64,000 nt of DNA from JALYRV01 sp036675475 (GCA_036675475.1 JAKFEY010000030.1:157246-221245); one strand, 5' to 3'; counted from the stretch's first letter, positions 9,065 to 17,419 are shown. A program made the numbers and translations. The notes: a model not told the origin generated them from the letters alone.

Positions 9065-9724
9065 TCACGGCCGGCCGCCGGCCTTGCGCCGCGCTTCCTC
9101 GCTCGCAAAGATCGCCACCTCCACGCGGCGGTTCTGCGCCTTGCCGGAGGCGGTGTCGTTGGAGGCCACGGGCTCGGCCTCGCCGCGTCCGGTGGCGTCG
9201 ATGCGGGCGCGCGGCACGCCCGACGAGGCCAGGAAGGCCGCGGCGGCGGACGCGCGGCGCTCCGACAGGCCCTGGTTGTAGGTGTCGGTACCGTCGGCGT
9301 CGGTGTGGCCGACGAGCACGACGCTGGTGTCGGGATACTTCGCGAGGCTGTCGGCGAGGGTGCGCAGGTTCGCGCGCGCCGCCGGTTTGACGGCCGCCGA
9401 GTCGTAGTCGAAGAGGATGCCGCTGTCGAAGGTCACGAGAATGCCTTCGCCGACGCGCTCGACCTTCGCGCCCTCGACCTCTTTGGCCAGCTCCGCGGCC
9501 TGCCGGTCCATCCGCGCGCCGATGACCGCGCCTGCTGCGCCGCCCACGGCCGCGCCGATGATCGCGCCTTTGGCTGTCGAGCCGGCCGCTTTGCCGATGA
9601 GGCCGCCGGCCACCGCGCCGCCGGCCGCCCCGACAATGGCGCCGGTACGTTCGCGCGTGGCGCACCCCGATACCGCCACTGCCGCGAGAGTGAAAACCGC
9701 CACCCATTTGTACACACGAGTCAT
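9065..9724 (-). CDS. OmpA-family lipoprotein with glycine zipper
   Basis: A 219-aa outer-membrane lipoprotein of the YiaD type. The signal peptide MTRVYKWVAVFTLAAVAVSG ends in a lipobox with Cys21. A glycine-zipper region follows (repeated GAxxG, residues about 30-75), then an OmpA-like peptidoglycan-binding domain with ILFDYDSAAVKP, VGHTDADGTDTYN, LSERRA and AQNRRVEV. The ATG at 9724 is chosen over an upstream one because it directly precedes the signal peptide and has AAAGGA about 8 bp before it. Likely role: linking the outer membrane to peptidoglycan. Confidence 0.92.
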   Translation of the reverse strand: MTRVYKWVAVFTLAAVAVSGCATRERTGAIVGAAGGAVAGGLIGKAAGSTAKGAIIGAAVGGAAGAVIGARMDRQAAELAKEVEGAKVERVGEGILVTFDSGILFDYDSAAVKPAARANLRTLADSLAKYPDTSVVLVGHTDADGTDTYNQGLSERRASAAAAFLASSGVPRARIDATGRGEAEPVASNDTASGKAQNRRVEVAIFASEEARRKAGGRP

Positions 9725-9897
9725 ATTGGTCCTTTCGAAACCGATGCGGTAACCCACTCCCATAACTCGTGCCAGCCGTGCAGCCGCGCGCAGAAACGTG
9801 GAGGCTGACGCGCCGCCCATATGACAGAACTCTTACAAACGGAGCGTGCCAGGCTTGGTACGCTGATGGTCGCACTTTTATCCGAGGAGCCCGTTTC

Positions 9898-10779
9898 TTG
9901 AGCACAGTCACCGTCCAGGCCGCGCAGCACACGTCGAAGCGTCTTCCCTACAACCTCACCACCATGAACTGGGTCACCGCCATTGCGATGGGGCTGTTCC
10001 ATGTGGGCGCGGTTGCGGCGCTGTTCTTCTTTTCATGGACCAACGTGCTCGTGGCGCTGGTGCTGCACTGGTTCGCGGTCGGCTTCGGCATCAGCCTCGG
10101 CTATCACCGCCTGCACACGCACCGCGGCTACAAGACGTCGAAGGCGTTCGAATACTTCCTGGCGTTCTGCGGCACGCTGACGCTCGAGGGCGGGCCCATC
10201 TTCTGGGTCGCGACGCATCGCGTGCACCATCAGCACTCCGACCATGAGGGCGACCCGCACACGCCGCACGACGGCGGCTTCTGGGCGCATGTCGGCTGGA
10301 TCCTGTTCGGCGACTCGAACCACAACAACACGGCGCTCATGTCGAAGTACGCGCCCGATCTGGCGGCCGATCCGTTCTACCGCTGGCTCAACACCTGGCA
10401 CTTCGTGCCGATCACGGTGCTCGGCCTGATTCTGCTCGCCGTCGGCGGCTGGCCGATGGTGCTGTGGGGCATCTTCTTCCGCGTGACGTTCGGCCTGCAC
10501 GCCACGTGGCTCGTCAACTCGGCCACGCACATGTGGGGCTCGCGCCGGTTCCAGACGCGCGACGACTCGCGCAACAGCTGGTGGGTGGCCCTGCTGACGT
10601 TCGGCGAGGGCTGGCACAACAACCACCACGCGCACCCGGTGTCGGCGCGCCACGGCCTGGCCTGGTACGAGTTCGACATCTCCTGGATCACGCTCAAGGC
10701 GCTCAACGCCGTCGGCATCGTGCGCGACCTGAAGGTCGCCAAGGTGCGGCAGGCGCTGCCGGACGAAGCCGCGGCGTAG
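9898..10779 (+). CDS. Acyl-CoA / fatty acid delta-9 desaturase
   Basis: A 293-aa integral-membrane fatty acid desaturase, introducing a double bond into acyl chains using O2 and electron carriers. The three histidine boxes are present: HRLHTHR, HRVHHQHSDHEGDPH and GWHNNHHAHP, spaced as in the SCD/Ole1-like class. Four hydrophobic segments flank them. I chose a TTG start at 9898 because GAGGAG lies 8 bases upstream and the frame before it has no convincing start; ATG 9964 is an alternative that removes 22 residues. The gene is followed by a long inverted repeat. Confidence 0.9.
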   Translation: MSTVTVQAAQHTSKRLPYNLTTMNWVTAIAMGLFHVGAVAALFFFSWTNVLVALVLHWFAVGFGISLGYHRLHTHRGYKTSKAFEYFLAFCGTLTLEGGPIFWVATHRVHHQHSDHEGDPHTPHDGGFWAHVGWILFGDSNHNNTALMSKYAPDLAADPFYRWLNTWHFVPITVLGLILLAVGGWPMVLWGIFFRVTFGLHATWLVNSATHMWGSRRFQTRDDSRNSWWVALLTFGEGWHNNHHAHPVSARHGLAWYEFDISWITLKALNAVGIVRDLKVAKVRQALPDEAAA

Positions 10780-10782
10780 GCC

Positions 10783-10850
10783 CGGAAACCGCTTGACGGG
10801 CCGTGGCAGACTTGCCGCGGCAGCGGTCACGGCCAGTCAAGCGGTTTCCG
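10783..10850. repeat. Long interrupted inverted repeat between desaturase and histidine kinase
   Basis: A 15-bp perfect arm at 10783-10797 (CGGAAACCGCTTGAC) is matched by its complement at 10836-10850. After a single mismatch the pairing resumes for 7 bp (10799-10805 with 10828-10834). The loop contains a further perfect 10-bp palindrome, TGCCGCGGCA, at 10813-10822. No T-tract follows, so it is not a classical terminator. It ends only 29 bp before the chosen kinase start. Confidence 0.85.
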
Positions 10851-10879
10851 TCGACATGACGCGGTATCCTTCCGGAAGC

Positions 10880-11785
10880 ATGATTTCCGGGCGGCGCCGC
10901 TCCGTCATCTTCTTCACGGTTTTCGGCATCTGCCTGGTCGCCATCGCGGTGGCCCTGAATGTCAGCTGGCTGGTCATCAACTGGCGGCGGGGCCTGCTCG
11001 CCGTCCTCGGCCTCGTCTTCTTCCTCATCATCATCGCGGGCATGGTGCTCAACACCATCTTCCTGGTCCGCGAAATCCGCCGCAACGAACAGCACGACGC
11101 CTTCATCAACGCCGTCACGCACGAGCTGAAAACGCCGGTCGCCTCGATCCGCCTCTATCTGCAGACGCTGCAGACGCGGGACCTCGACGAGGCGAAGCGG
11201 CGCGAGTTCTACGAGATCATGCTCGAGGACAGCGACCGGCTGCTGCACACGATCGATCAGGTGCTGCGCGCCGGCAGCACGCTGTCGCCGTTCCGGCGCA
11301 TCGCGCAGACGCGCGTGGATCTCGGCGCCGTCACGCGCGACTGCATCGGGCTCGCGCGCACGCGCTTCCGCCTGCCCGACACCGCCATCGTCCTCCAGGA
11401 CCGCACGCCGTCGGCCGCGATGGTGATGGGCGACGAGGATGAACTGAAGGCGGCGGTCTGGAACCTGATCGACAACGCGATCAAGTATTCGACCGGCGAT
11501 CCGCACGTGAGCATGACGCTGGAGGAAACGGCCGATCACACCCGCTATGCGCTGAAGATCACCGACCGCGGCCCCGGCATCTCGCCGAATGAATTGAAGC
11601 GCGTGTTCCGCCGCTTCTACCGCATCCACGGGCCGTCGGTGCGCGCGAAAGGCAGCGGCCTGGGCCTGTTCATCGTGCGCTCGGTCGCGAAGCGGCACGG
11701 CGGCAAGGCCTATGCCGAAAGCGAAGGACACGGCCGCGGCAGCACGTTCACGCTGCTGCTGCCGAAGGGGCCCGACACGGCATGA
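10880..11785 (+). CDS. Two-component sensor histidine kinase
   Basis: A 301-aa inner-membrane sensor kinase. Two closely spaced membrane segments (about 8-33 and 38-62) leave almost no periplasmic loop, so it probably senses within the membrane or cytoplasm. They are followed by HisKA with the phospho-accepting His in NAVTHELKTP (about residue 81) and a HATPase_c domain with DNAIKYS (N box), DRGPGIS (G1) and KGSGLGLFIV (G2). The start could also be the in-frame ATG at 10856, but that lies only 5 bp after the inverted repeat. The stop overlaps the response regulator start (ATGA), so the two are translationally coupled partners. Confidence 0.9.
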   Translation: MISGRRRSVIFFTVFGICLVAIAVALNVSWLVINWRRGLLAVLGLVFFLIIIAGMVLNTIFLVREIRRNEQHDAFINAVTHELKTPVASIRLYLQTLQTRDLDEAKRREFYEIMLEDSDRLLHTIDQVLRAGSTLSPFRRIAQTRVDLGAVTRDCIGLARTRFRLPDTAIVLQDRTPSAAMVMGDEDELKAAVWNLIDNAIKYSTGDPHVSMTLEETADHTRYALKITDRGPGISPNELKRVFRRFYRIHGPSVRAKGSGLGLFIVRSVAKRHGGKAYAESEGHGRGSTFTLLLPKGPDTA

Positions 11786-12489
11786 GAACGCCGCCGCGCA
11801 TCCTGCTGGTCGAGGACGAGCAGCACCTGGCCGACGTGCTGCGGTTCAACCTCGAAGCCGAAGGCCACGCCGTTGACGTCGCCGGCACGGGCGAAGACGC
11901 CCTGACGCGGCTGCTCAGAAACGGCCGCGACGAGTACGACCTCGTCGTGCTCGACGTGATGCTGCCCGGCAAGGACGGCTTCACCGTGGTGTCGGAGCTG
12001 CGCGCGGCCAACCAGTTCGTGCCGGTGCTGATGCTCACCGCCCTCGGGCGGCCGGAAGACGTGCTGAAGGGCTTCGCCGCGGGCGCCGACGACTATCTGC
12101 CGAAGCCGACCGAGCTCGCCATTCTCATCGCGCGCATCAGCGGCCTGCTTCGCCGCAGCAACTGGACGAAGCGCGCCGACGATCAGTATTCGTTTGCCGG
12201 CCGCACCATCGACTTCGACAAGCTCGAATTGCGCGTCGGCGGGCGCGTGCTGTCGCTGACGCTGATGGAAGCCAACCTGCTGCGCTATCTGATTCAGCAC
12301 GAAGGCAAGGCCGTGTCGCGCCGCGCGATGCTCGAAGACGTCTGGGCCGTGCACGAAGACACCGACACCCGTCCCATCGACAACTTCATCGTCAGGCTGC
12401 GCCGCTATATCGAAGAGGATCCGTCCAAGCCGCAACACCTGGTCACCGTGCGCGGCGTGGGCTATCGCTTCGTCGCCAACCCGGAGTAA
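11782..12489 (+). CDS. Response regulator, OmpR/PhoB family
   Basis: A 235-aa DNA-binding response regulator. The receiver domain begins RILLVEDEQ and has the phospho-acceptor Asp near residue 58 in LVVLDVMLPGKDG, with the conserved Lys in YLPKPTELA. A winged-helix effector domain follows, ending in the typical VTVRGVGYRFV. It overlaps the upstream sensor kinase by 4 bp and should be its cognate partner. Target genes are not evident from the window. Confidence 0.93.
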   Translation: MRTPPRILLVEDEQHLADVLRFNLEAEGHAVDVAGTGEDALTRLLRNGRDEYDLVVLDVMLPGKDGFTVVSELRAANQFVPVLMLTALGRPEDVLKGFAAGADDYLPKPTELAILIARISGLLRRSNWTKRADDQYSFAGRTIDFDKLELRVGGRVLSLTLMEANLLRYLIQHEGKAVSRRAMLEDVWAVHEDTDTRPIDNFIVRLRRYIEEDPSKPQHLVTVRGVGYRFVANPE

Positions 12490-12520
12490 TCGGCGCCGTC
12501 GAGCTCTGCCGGGGGCCGGC

Positions 12521-12537
12521 CTGCACGGATCGTGCAG
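12521..12537. promoter_or_regulatory. Small palindrome before the sugar dehydrogenase start
   Basis: CTGCAC and GTGCAG flank five bases, 11 bp upstream of the GTG start at 12549. It could be a regulator site or a weak hairpin between the regulator gene and the dehydrogenase gene. The evidence is only the symmetry and the position. Confidence 0.3.
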
Positions 12538-12548
12538 AGGCTGGGGCC

Positions 12549-13622
12549 GTGCGTGCCATCACCGCCGTGCCGGGAACGCCACATTCCGCGCAGCTGCTCG
12601 ACGTGCCCGAACCCGCGCTCAGCGACGGCGCGGTGCTCGCGCAGACGCTCGCCATCGGCGTGTGCGGCACCGACGTCGAGATTGTGTCGGGCGCCTACGG
12701 CTGGGCGGCGCCCGGACGGCGCCACCTGATCCTCGGCCACGAATCAATCGCGCGCGTCCTCGAGGCGCCTGCGAGCAGCGGGCTTCAGCCGGGCGATCTC
12801 ATCGTCGGCATCGTGCGCCGGCCCGACCCCGTGCCGTGTGATTACTGCGCGGCCGGCGAGTGGGACATGTGCCGCAACGGCGGCTATACCGAGCGAGGCA
12901 TCAAGGAGCGCGACGGCTACGGCGCCGAGCGCATCCGCATCGAGCCGGAGTTCGCGGTGCCCGTCGATCGCGCGCTCGGCACGCTCGCCGTGCTCCTCGA
13001 ACCCGCCAGCATCGTCGCCAAGGCCTGGGATCATGCGGAGCGGATCGGCGCGCGCTCGAGAGGCTGGAATCCGCGGAGCGTGCTGGTGACCGGGGCAGGG
13101 CCGATTGGTCTGCTGGCGGCGCTTCTTGGGCAGCAGCGCGGCCTCGACGTGCACGTCTTCGATCGCGTCACCGACGGACCCAAGCCAGGGCTCGTGACGG
13201 ATCTCGGCGCTCAATACCACGCCGGCGACATCGCCACGCTCGGCACGCTGCGGCCCGACATCATCATCGAGTGCACCGGCGCCACGCCGGTGATTGCCGA
13301 CGCCGTGACCCGCAGCGGGGCCTCCGGCATCGTCTGCCTCGCCGGCATCTCGTCGGGCGCGCACACCATCGACTTCGACATCGGCAGCGTCAACACGCGC
13401 ATGGTGCTCGAGAACGACGCCGTCTTCGGCTCGGTGAACGCCAACCGGCGGCACTACGACATGGCGGCCCGCGCGCTCGCGTCCGCAGATCCGGCCTGGC
13501 TCGCGCGGCTGATCACGCGCCGGGTGCCGCTCGCGTCATTCCTCGACGCCTTCGCGCGTCAGCGCGACGATGTGAAGGTAATCGTCGACTTCGAGGCGGC
13601 GTCACCGCGCGGGACTCAGTGA
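12549..13622 (+). CDS. Zinc-dependent glucose 1-dehydrogenase-like medium-chain dehydrogenase
   Basis: A 357-aa MDR-family NAD(P)-dependent dehydrogenase. The GroES-like catalytic domain has GVCGTDVEI with the catalytic zinc Cys, GHESIARVLE with the zinc His/Glu, and a structural-zinc-like CDYCAAGEWDMC. The GGYTERGIKERDGYGAE segment and LLEPASIVAKAW resemble archaeal-type glucose/galactose 1-dehydrogenases rather than simple alcohol dehydrogenases. The Rossmann motif is VTGAGPIGLLAA. The likely reaction is oxidation of an aldose to the lactone (non-phosphorylative Entner-Doudoroff entry), inferred from the family. Translation starts at GTG 12549. The stop region overlaps the convergent SEC-C gene by 7 bp. 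Confidence 0.87.
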   Translation: MRAITAVPGTPHSAQLLDVPEPALSDGAVLAQTLAIGVCGTDVEIVSGAYGWAAPGRRHLILGHESIARVLEAPASSGLQPGDLIVGIVRRPDPVPCDYCAAGEWDMCRNGGYTERGIKERDGYGAERIRIEPEFAVPVDRALGTLAVLLEPASIVAKAWDHAERIGARSRGWNPRSVLVTGAGPIGLLAALLGQQRGLDVHVFDRVTDGPKPGLVTDLGAQYHAGDIATLGTLRPDIIIECTGATPVIADAVTRSGASGIVCLAGISSGAHTIDFDIGSVNTRMVLENDAVFGSVNANRRHYDMAARALASADPAWLARLITRRVPLASFLDAFARQRDDVKVIVDFEAASPRGTQ

Positions 13623-13855
13623 TAGTGCCCGTGTTCGGGCGACCACACCTGCCCCGCCGTCGCCGTCGGACTGCTGCCGTGCCTCGCCGCCGAGATGCTG
13701 AAGAAGATCGCGGCGACGATGATGCCGGCGACCGCGATCAGCAGCAGCGGCGACGTGGCCGAGGCGCCGCGCGTGTTCGCCTCGCAGCACTGCTTGAACT
13801 TTTTTCCGCTGCCGCACGGGCACTTGTCGTTCCTGCCAACTTTGCTCTGTGCCAT
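13616..13855 (-). CDS. SEC-C motif protein with C-terminal membrane segment
   Basis: A 79-aa protein starting MAQSKVGRNDKCPCGSG. Residues 1-28 form a SEC-C zinc-binding motif (CPCGSGKKFKQCC), the module found at the SecA C-terminus, where it contacts SecB and ribosomes. A single hydrophobic segment follows (LLLIAVAGIIVAAIFF), then a His-containing tail. It is therefore a small membrane-tethered zinc module; its partner is unknown. A longer reading upstream (to 14011) overlaps the neighbouring gene and lacks the motif at its start, so ATG 13855 is preferred. Confidence 0.82.
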   Translation of the reverse strand: MAQSKVGRNDKCPCGSGKKFKQCCEANTRGASATSPLLLIAVAGIIVAAIFFSISAARHGSSPTATAGQVWSPEHGHYH

Positions 13856-13863
13856 GTCTCTCC

Positions 13864-16164
13864 CTAACGCCGCAGATTCCACTCGTAGATATGGGTCGTC
13901 ACGCTGCGGCCGTCCTTGCTCTTGATGACTTTGGTCAGCGAGCCCTTCAGCTCCGCCGCGTCGGGATCGGCGGTGCCGGCAATCTCCGCCGAGATGTCGC
14001 CGGCGCGCCACGGCGTTTCGGCGTTATCGACACGCGCGGGCCGCTCGCCCTGGCAGCCGTCGTTGCGCCCCCACTTGTTCGTGGTGCGCATGGTGCCCAT
14101 CGCCTGTCCGGTGGCGGGGCCGCCGGCCCCGATCGAGAATTCCCCATTGTCGCTCAGCTGCACGGTGATTTCAGCGGTGCCGGTGTAATCGGCACTGCCA
14201 TCCTGTGAGTGCTCGTTGGTGGTGGAGGTCTGCGGATGGCTGCCGCCGCGGCACGAGGCCCAGCCGGTGTTGTGGCTCCACCGGCGTACCTTCTCCCGCA
14301 CGGTCATCGTCATCGTGCCGGTGCCCATGCTGAAGTCTGCTGACAGGGGATCGGTGCCCGAGTGGCTCGGCAGCATCCACTGCCCTTCGCGAATCTCTTC
14401 CCGCGCCTGACGGTTCTCGTGCGTCGTCGTACGTCCGCCACAGCAGATGCGCTCGCTCTTGTTTCCCGTCTCCGTCCGTTTGATCAGGCGATACGACACG
14501 GTGCCGGTCCAGCCGTTGCCGGCCCGCCAGTCCTTCACCGGGAAGGTGTAGTTCCCGCCGAACGTCCAGCGTGTGCGAAAGAGCAGCTCCACCGGGATGG
14601 CGAGCGCGCCGGCGAGTCCGCCGGCTGCCGTCGATCCGGCATCCTTGAGATCGCGCAGCAGGTTGGCCGGCTTCAACACGACCATCGCGGATGCCGACGC
14701 CTCCTTCATCACCTCGCGCGGCTGGCTGCCGAGGAACTCCTCCTGTCCCATGCCGGTGATGTCGACGCGCGCCTCGCCTTGATCGTTGGTGATCTGGTTC
14801 ATGTTGGCGTGCGAGCGGCTGGTGCGGCCGCTGCCCTGAATCCGGTTGTCGGCGTCGCCGATGAACTGCACGAGATGCTCCGGTCCCGAGCCGACCGCCC
14901 ACGGGCCGCGGAATCCGGCCCATCCCGTCCATGTGACTTCGGCGCCTTTCACCGGCCCGTTGTTGTCGACGTTCAGATCGAGTCCGGCGGCGTTGAGCAT
15001 GATCCGGAAGCAGTTGATCCATGCGACCTTGCCGAAGTCGAGCGACACCGTGGTGACGATGGTGCGCTGCTCGCCCTGCTGCGGCCTGACGTTCGTCGTC
15101 CGCACGAGCGGCGCGTTTTCCATGTCGAAGCCGATGTCGAACGCCGCCTGCGTGAGTGCGAGCTTGAGGTACGACAACACCACGCCGACGTAGGCGGCCG
15201 CGGCGCCCGCTTTGCCGGCGCCGGTCATGCCCTGGTTGCCGAGCCAGCCGGTGAGCAGGCCGAACGCGTTGGTGCTCGCGATGGCCGTCCAGTCGAGGAT
15301 TTCGGTTTCGGTGTCGGTGAACTGGCACGGCGAGCCCTGCGCCGCGAGCGGTTGGACAAGCCAGGCGGGCCACGCGGGCAGGCGCCACGCGAACGCGCCG
15401 TCCTTTGCGGGTTGCGGCGCGCGTTCGGGATGGGCGAAGGCCGCGACGTCGGCCGCGAGCCGTTTGCCGATGAATGCGAGCTGGATGATGTCGAGGTGAA
15501 TCGCGGCGGGGTCGACCTCGCCGAGCAGATCGTACTGTTCGTGCGTGTGCGCGCGGCGTCCGAGCTCCGTGATGAACGCGCTCCAGAAGACCAGCGGGCC
15601 TTCGGTGCCGTGAGACGCGCGGCGCACGCCATCGAGGATGAAGCCCGACATCGCCTCGCCCGTGAGACCCGGCAGCGGCGTGGCGAGCGCCGCCGAGACA
15701 TCGGCGAGCGGGGCCGCCAGCGTGGTGCGCGCAGCCGCCATGCCGGCCAGCGCGTTGACCTCCCACACGTTGAACGCGATGCCCTGCGACTGCCCTGACG
15801 GCGCGATCACCGTGCCATCGCCGTTGCGGATGGGAAAGCCGGCGAGGTCGATGGCGGTGGCGAGCGCCGCGACGGCCTCGTCGCCGCCGCGCCTCACCTG
15901 CGAGGCAAGAACGGCGGCCTGTTCTTCGGCATTTCCCTTGACCGTGAGACGTGCCGGAAGCGGCGCGCCGGGATCACGCACTGCGGGCGGCCGAACGGCG
16001 GGCGCGGATCCGGCGGCAACACTGCGGGCTGACGCATCGCTGCCGGCCGCGGCCTCCTCGACGGCGGTTGCCGCCGGAGTATCAGGACTCTTGAACCAGG
16101 CGAACGCGGCCACACCGGCCACGAGACACACGACGAGCAGGATCAGACTGCGAACTGAACGCAT
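13864..16164 (-). CDS. Large secreted or membrane-anchored protein of unknown function
   Basis: A 766-aa protein I cannot assign to a family. An N-terminal hydrophobic segment (about residues 7-25, ending before KSPDTP) is a signal peptide or anchor, followed by an Ala-rich low-complexity linker to about residue 70. The middle holds a hydrophobic, helix-rich part (AGAAAAYVGVVLSYLKLALTQAAFDIGF) and a beta-rich region with repeated Trp/Gly motifs (VTWTGWAGFRGPW, RTRWTFGGNY). The C-terminal 200 residues include ERICCGGRTTTHENR, with adjacent cysteines, and a segment full of Thr and Ser. It follows a 169-aa secreted protein by 9 bp on the same strand, so the two are probably co-transcribed. Confidence 0.75.
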   Translation of the reverse strand: MRSVRSLILLVVCLVAGVAAFAWFKSPDTPAATAVEEAAAGSDASARSVAAGSAPAVRPPAVRDPGAPLPARLTVKGNAEEQAAVLASQVRRGGDEAVAALATAIDLAGFPIRNGDGTVIAPSGQSQGIAFNVWEVNALAGMAAARTTLAAPLADVSAALATPLPGLTGEAMSGFILDGVRRASHGTEGPLVFWSAFITELGRRAHTHEQYDLLGEVDPAAIHLDIIQLAFIGKRLAADVAAFAHPERAPQPAKDGAFAWRLPAWPAWLVQPLAAQGSPCQFTDTETEILDWTAIASTNAFGLLTGWLGNQGMTGAGKAGAAAAYVGVVLSYLKLALTQAAFDIGFDMENAPLVRTTNVRPQQGEQRTIVTTVSLDFGKVAWINCFRIMLNAAGLDLNVDNNGPVKGAEVTWTGWAGFRGPWAVGSGPEHLVQFIGDADNRIQGSGRTSRSHANMNQITNDQGEARVDITGMGQEEFLGSQPREVMKEASASAMVVLKPANLLRDLKDAGSTAAGGLAGALAIPVELLFRTRWTFGGNYTFPVKDWRAGNGWTGTVSYRLIKRTETGNKSERICCGGRTTTHENRQAREEIREGQWMLPSHSGTDPLSADFSMGTGTMTMTVREKVRRWSHNTGWASCRGGSHPQTSTTNEHSQDGSADYTGTAEITVQLSDNGEFSIGAGGPATGQAMGTMRTTNKWGRNDGCQGERPARVDNAETPWRAGDISAEIAGTADPDAAELKGSLTKVIKSKDGRSVTTHIYEWNLRR

Positions 16165-16173
16165 GGCGATCCT

Positions 16174-16683
16174 CTAGTTGCCGCCGGGCGACAGGCAGCC
16201 TTCGAGGCCGACGCCTGCGCGCGCGCCGGACTTCCGGGCCCAGTCGGAGCGGCTCAGGCCCCGCACGGGCACCGTCTTCGCTTTCGCGAAAGCCGGGTCC
16301 GAGGACGGCAGCAGCGGCGCTTTCCCTTTGCGCACGAACAGCCACGCCTGGCCGTCCTGGGCGATGACAGCGAGCGTCGGCTCGACGGACTCGGGGCCCT
16401 CAATGGTGATGCCGGGCGGCACGTCGAGCGGCGGCGCCGGCTGATAAATCACGCGGCCGGGACCGTTGAAGTCGATCGTCTGCGGCGCGCCGCGCTCCTG
16501 GCTGATGCAGAACATGAAGTCGCCCTGCTTCTTGTCGGGATTCTTCCCGAGCACGGCCGTCGTCGCTCCCCTTGTCTTGATGGTCAGTGTTCCGGTGAGC
16601 GTGCCCGGCTTCGGCGCTTGCGCCGCGGGATGAGCGATGAGAAGTGCGAGCGTGGTGAGCGCGATCGAGCATGAAAGTCGCAT
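16174..16683 (-). CDS. Small secreted protein of unknown function
   Basis: A 169-aa protein with a clear signal peptide (MRLSCSIALTTLALLIAHPAAQA). The mature part looks beta-rich (LTGTLTIKTRGATTAV, RVIYQPAPPLDVPPGITI, EPTLAVIAQDGQAWLFVR) and ends with a Cys-containing tail (GLEGCLSPGGN); a second Cys is in FMFCISQE, so a disulfide is possible. No family is recognised. The start at 16683 is set by the signal peptide; an upstream ATG in the same frame would cover the divergent antitoxin region. It sits directly upstream of the 766-aa secreted protein and may work with it. Confidence 0.72.
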   Translation of the reverse strand: MRLSCSIALTTLALLIAHPAAQAPKPGTLTGTLTIKTRGATTAVLGKNPDKKQGDFMFCISQERGAPQTIDFNGPGRVIYQPAPPLDVPPGITIEGPESVEPTLAVIAQDGQAWLFVRKGKAPLLPSSDPAFAKAKTVPVRGLSRSDWARKSGARAGVGLEGCLSPGGN

Positions 16684-16755
16684 GCGGGATTTTTTCCGCG
16701 CGGGGATGGGGATGCAAGCACAGCCGTTCACGTATTCACGTGCGTTTCGGCGCTC

Positions 16756-16902
16756 ATGACCGAGGCGCTCGGCCGGCTGGCCGAGGAAGACCGGCGGTAC
16801 GCGGCGGCGAGGAAGCGGGCGCTGACGGCGCTGCGGACCGCGCGTTCCATGGGCACCAACGGGCGCCGGACGTGGTCGCGCGACAGTCTGCATGAACGCT
16901 GA
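16756..16902 (+). pseudogene. VapB-like antitoxin, N-terminally truncated remnant
   Basis: A 48-codon frame beginning MTEALGRLAEEDRRY and ending WSRDSLHER, overlapping the VapC start by 11 bp, the usual arrangement in such modules. The C-terminal tail (short linker, MGTNGR, W[ST]RDSLHER) resembles the toxin-wrapping tail of ribbon-helix-helix antitoxins. In frame just upstream one reads TCVSALMTEAL, like the second RHH helix, but the preceding beta-strand and first helix are absent; the sequence instead runs into the promoter region of the divergent secreted protein without any start codon. It may still be made from ATG 16756 as a DNA-binding-defective antitoxin. Confidence 0.6.
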
Positions 16903-17329
16903 CGCGCAACGCCACTTCGTCGACGCCAACGTCCTGGTCTACGCCTTTGACTCGTCGGCCGGCCGCAAGCAGCAGGCCGCGCAGGCACGGCTCGAGAGAC
17001 TCTGGGAGGACAACTCGGGCTGCCTCAGCGTTCAGGTGCTCCAGGAGTTCTTCGTCACCGTCACGAAGAAGGTCGCAAAGCCGCTGACGGTGGAAGACGC
17101 CAAGGCACGCGTCCGCGAGTTCGGTGCCTGGAAGGTTTTCTCACCGACGTCCGACGATGTGCTCGCCGCCATCGAGCTGCAGGTGCAGGCAAAGATCGGC
17201 TTCCGGGACGCGATGATCGTGGTCGCCGCGGCCGAATCGGGATGCGATGTGCTGTGGAGCGAAGACCTCAGCGACGGTCAGGTGATGCGAGGCGTCCGGA
17301 TACGCAACCCGTTCGCTGAAAATCCATAA
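16892..17329 (+). CDS. vapC: PIN-domain ribonuclease toxin, VapC type
   Basis: A 145-aa PIN-domain protein. The acidic metal site is intact: Asp in FVDANVLVYAFD, Glu in LSVQVLQEFF, Asp in GFRDAMIVVAA and the final Asp in LWSEDLSDGQ. VapC toxins cleave specific RNAs (often tRNA or rRNA) and are held by a VapB antitoxin. Here the antitoxin frame just upstream appears to lack its DNA-binding N-terminus. The gene is followed within 20 bp by tRNA-Asn on the opposite strand. Confidence 0.88.
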   Translation: MNADAQRHFVDANVLVYAFDSSAGRKQQAAQARLERLWEDNSGCLSVQVLQEFFVTVTKKVAKPLTVEDAKARVREFGAWKVFSPTSDDVLAAIELQVQAKIGFRDAMIVVAAAESGCDVLWSEDLSDGQVMRGVRIRNPFAENP

Positions 17330-17344
17330 CTCGGACTCGGAATT

Positions 17345-17419
17345 TGGCTCCTCGGGCTGGATTCGAACCAGCAACCCTCCGGTTAACAGCCGGATGCTCT
17401 GCCGTTGAGCTACCGAGGA
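17345..17419 (-). tRNA. tRNA-Asn (GTT)
   Basis: Read on the minus strand, the acceptor arms TCCTCGG and CCGAGGA pair perfectly. The anticodon loop is CTGTTAA with anticodon GTT, the T-loop is TTCGAAT, and the discriminator G is followed by an encoded CCA (17345-17347). The D-arm GCTC...GAGC is normal. All arms close without mismatches, so it is a functional gene. Confidence 0.96.

Noticed and set aside
7007..9808. A 933-codon plus-strand frame through the MFS carrier, carbonic anhydrase and OmpA-like genes
   Set aside because: It runs in the wrong frame or strand across three well-supported genes and has no recognisable protein features.
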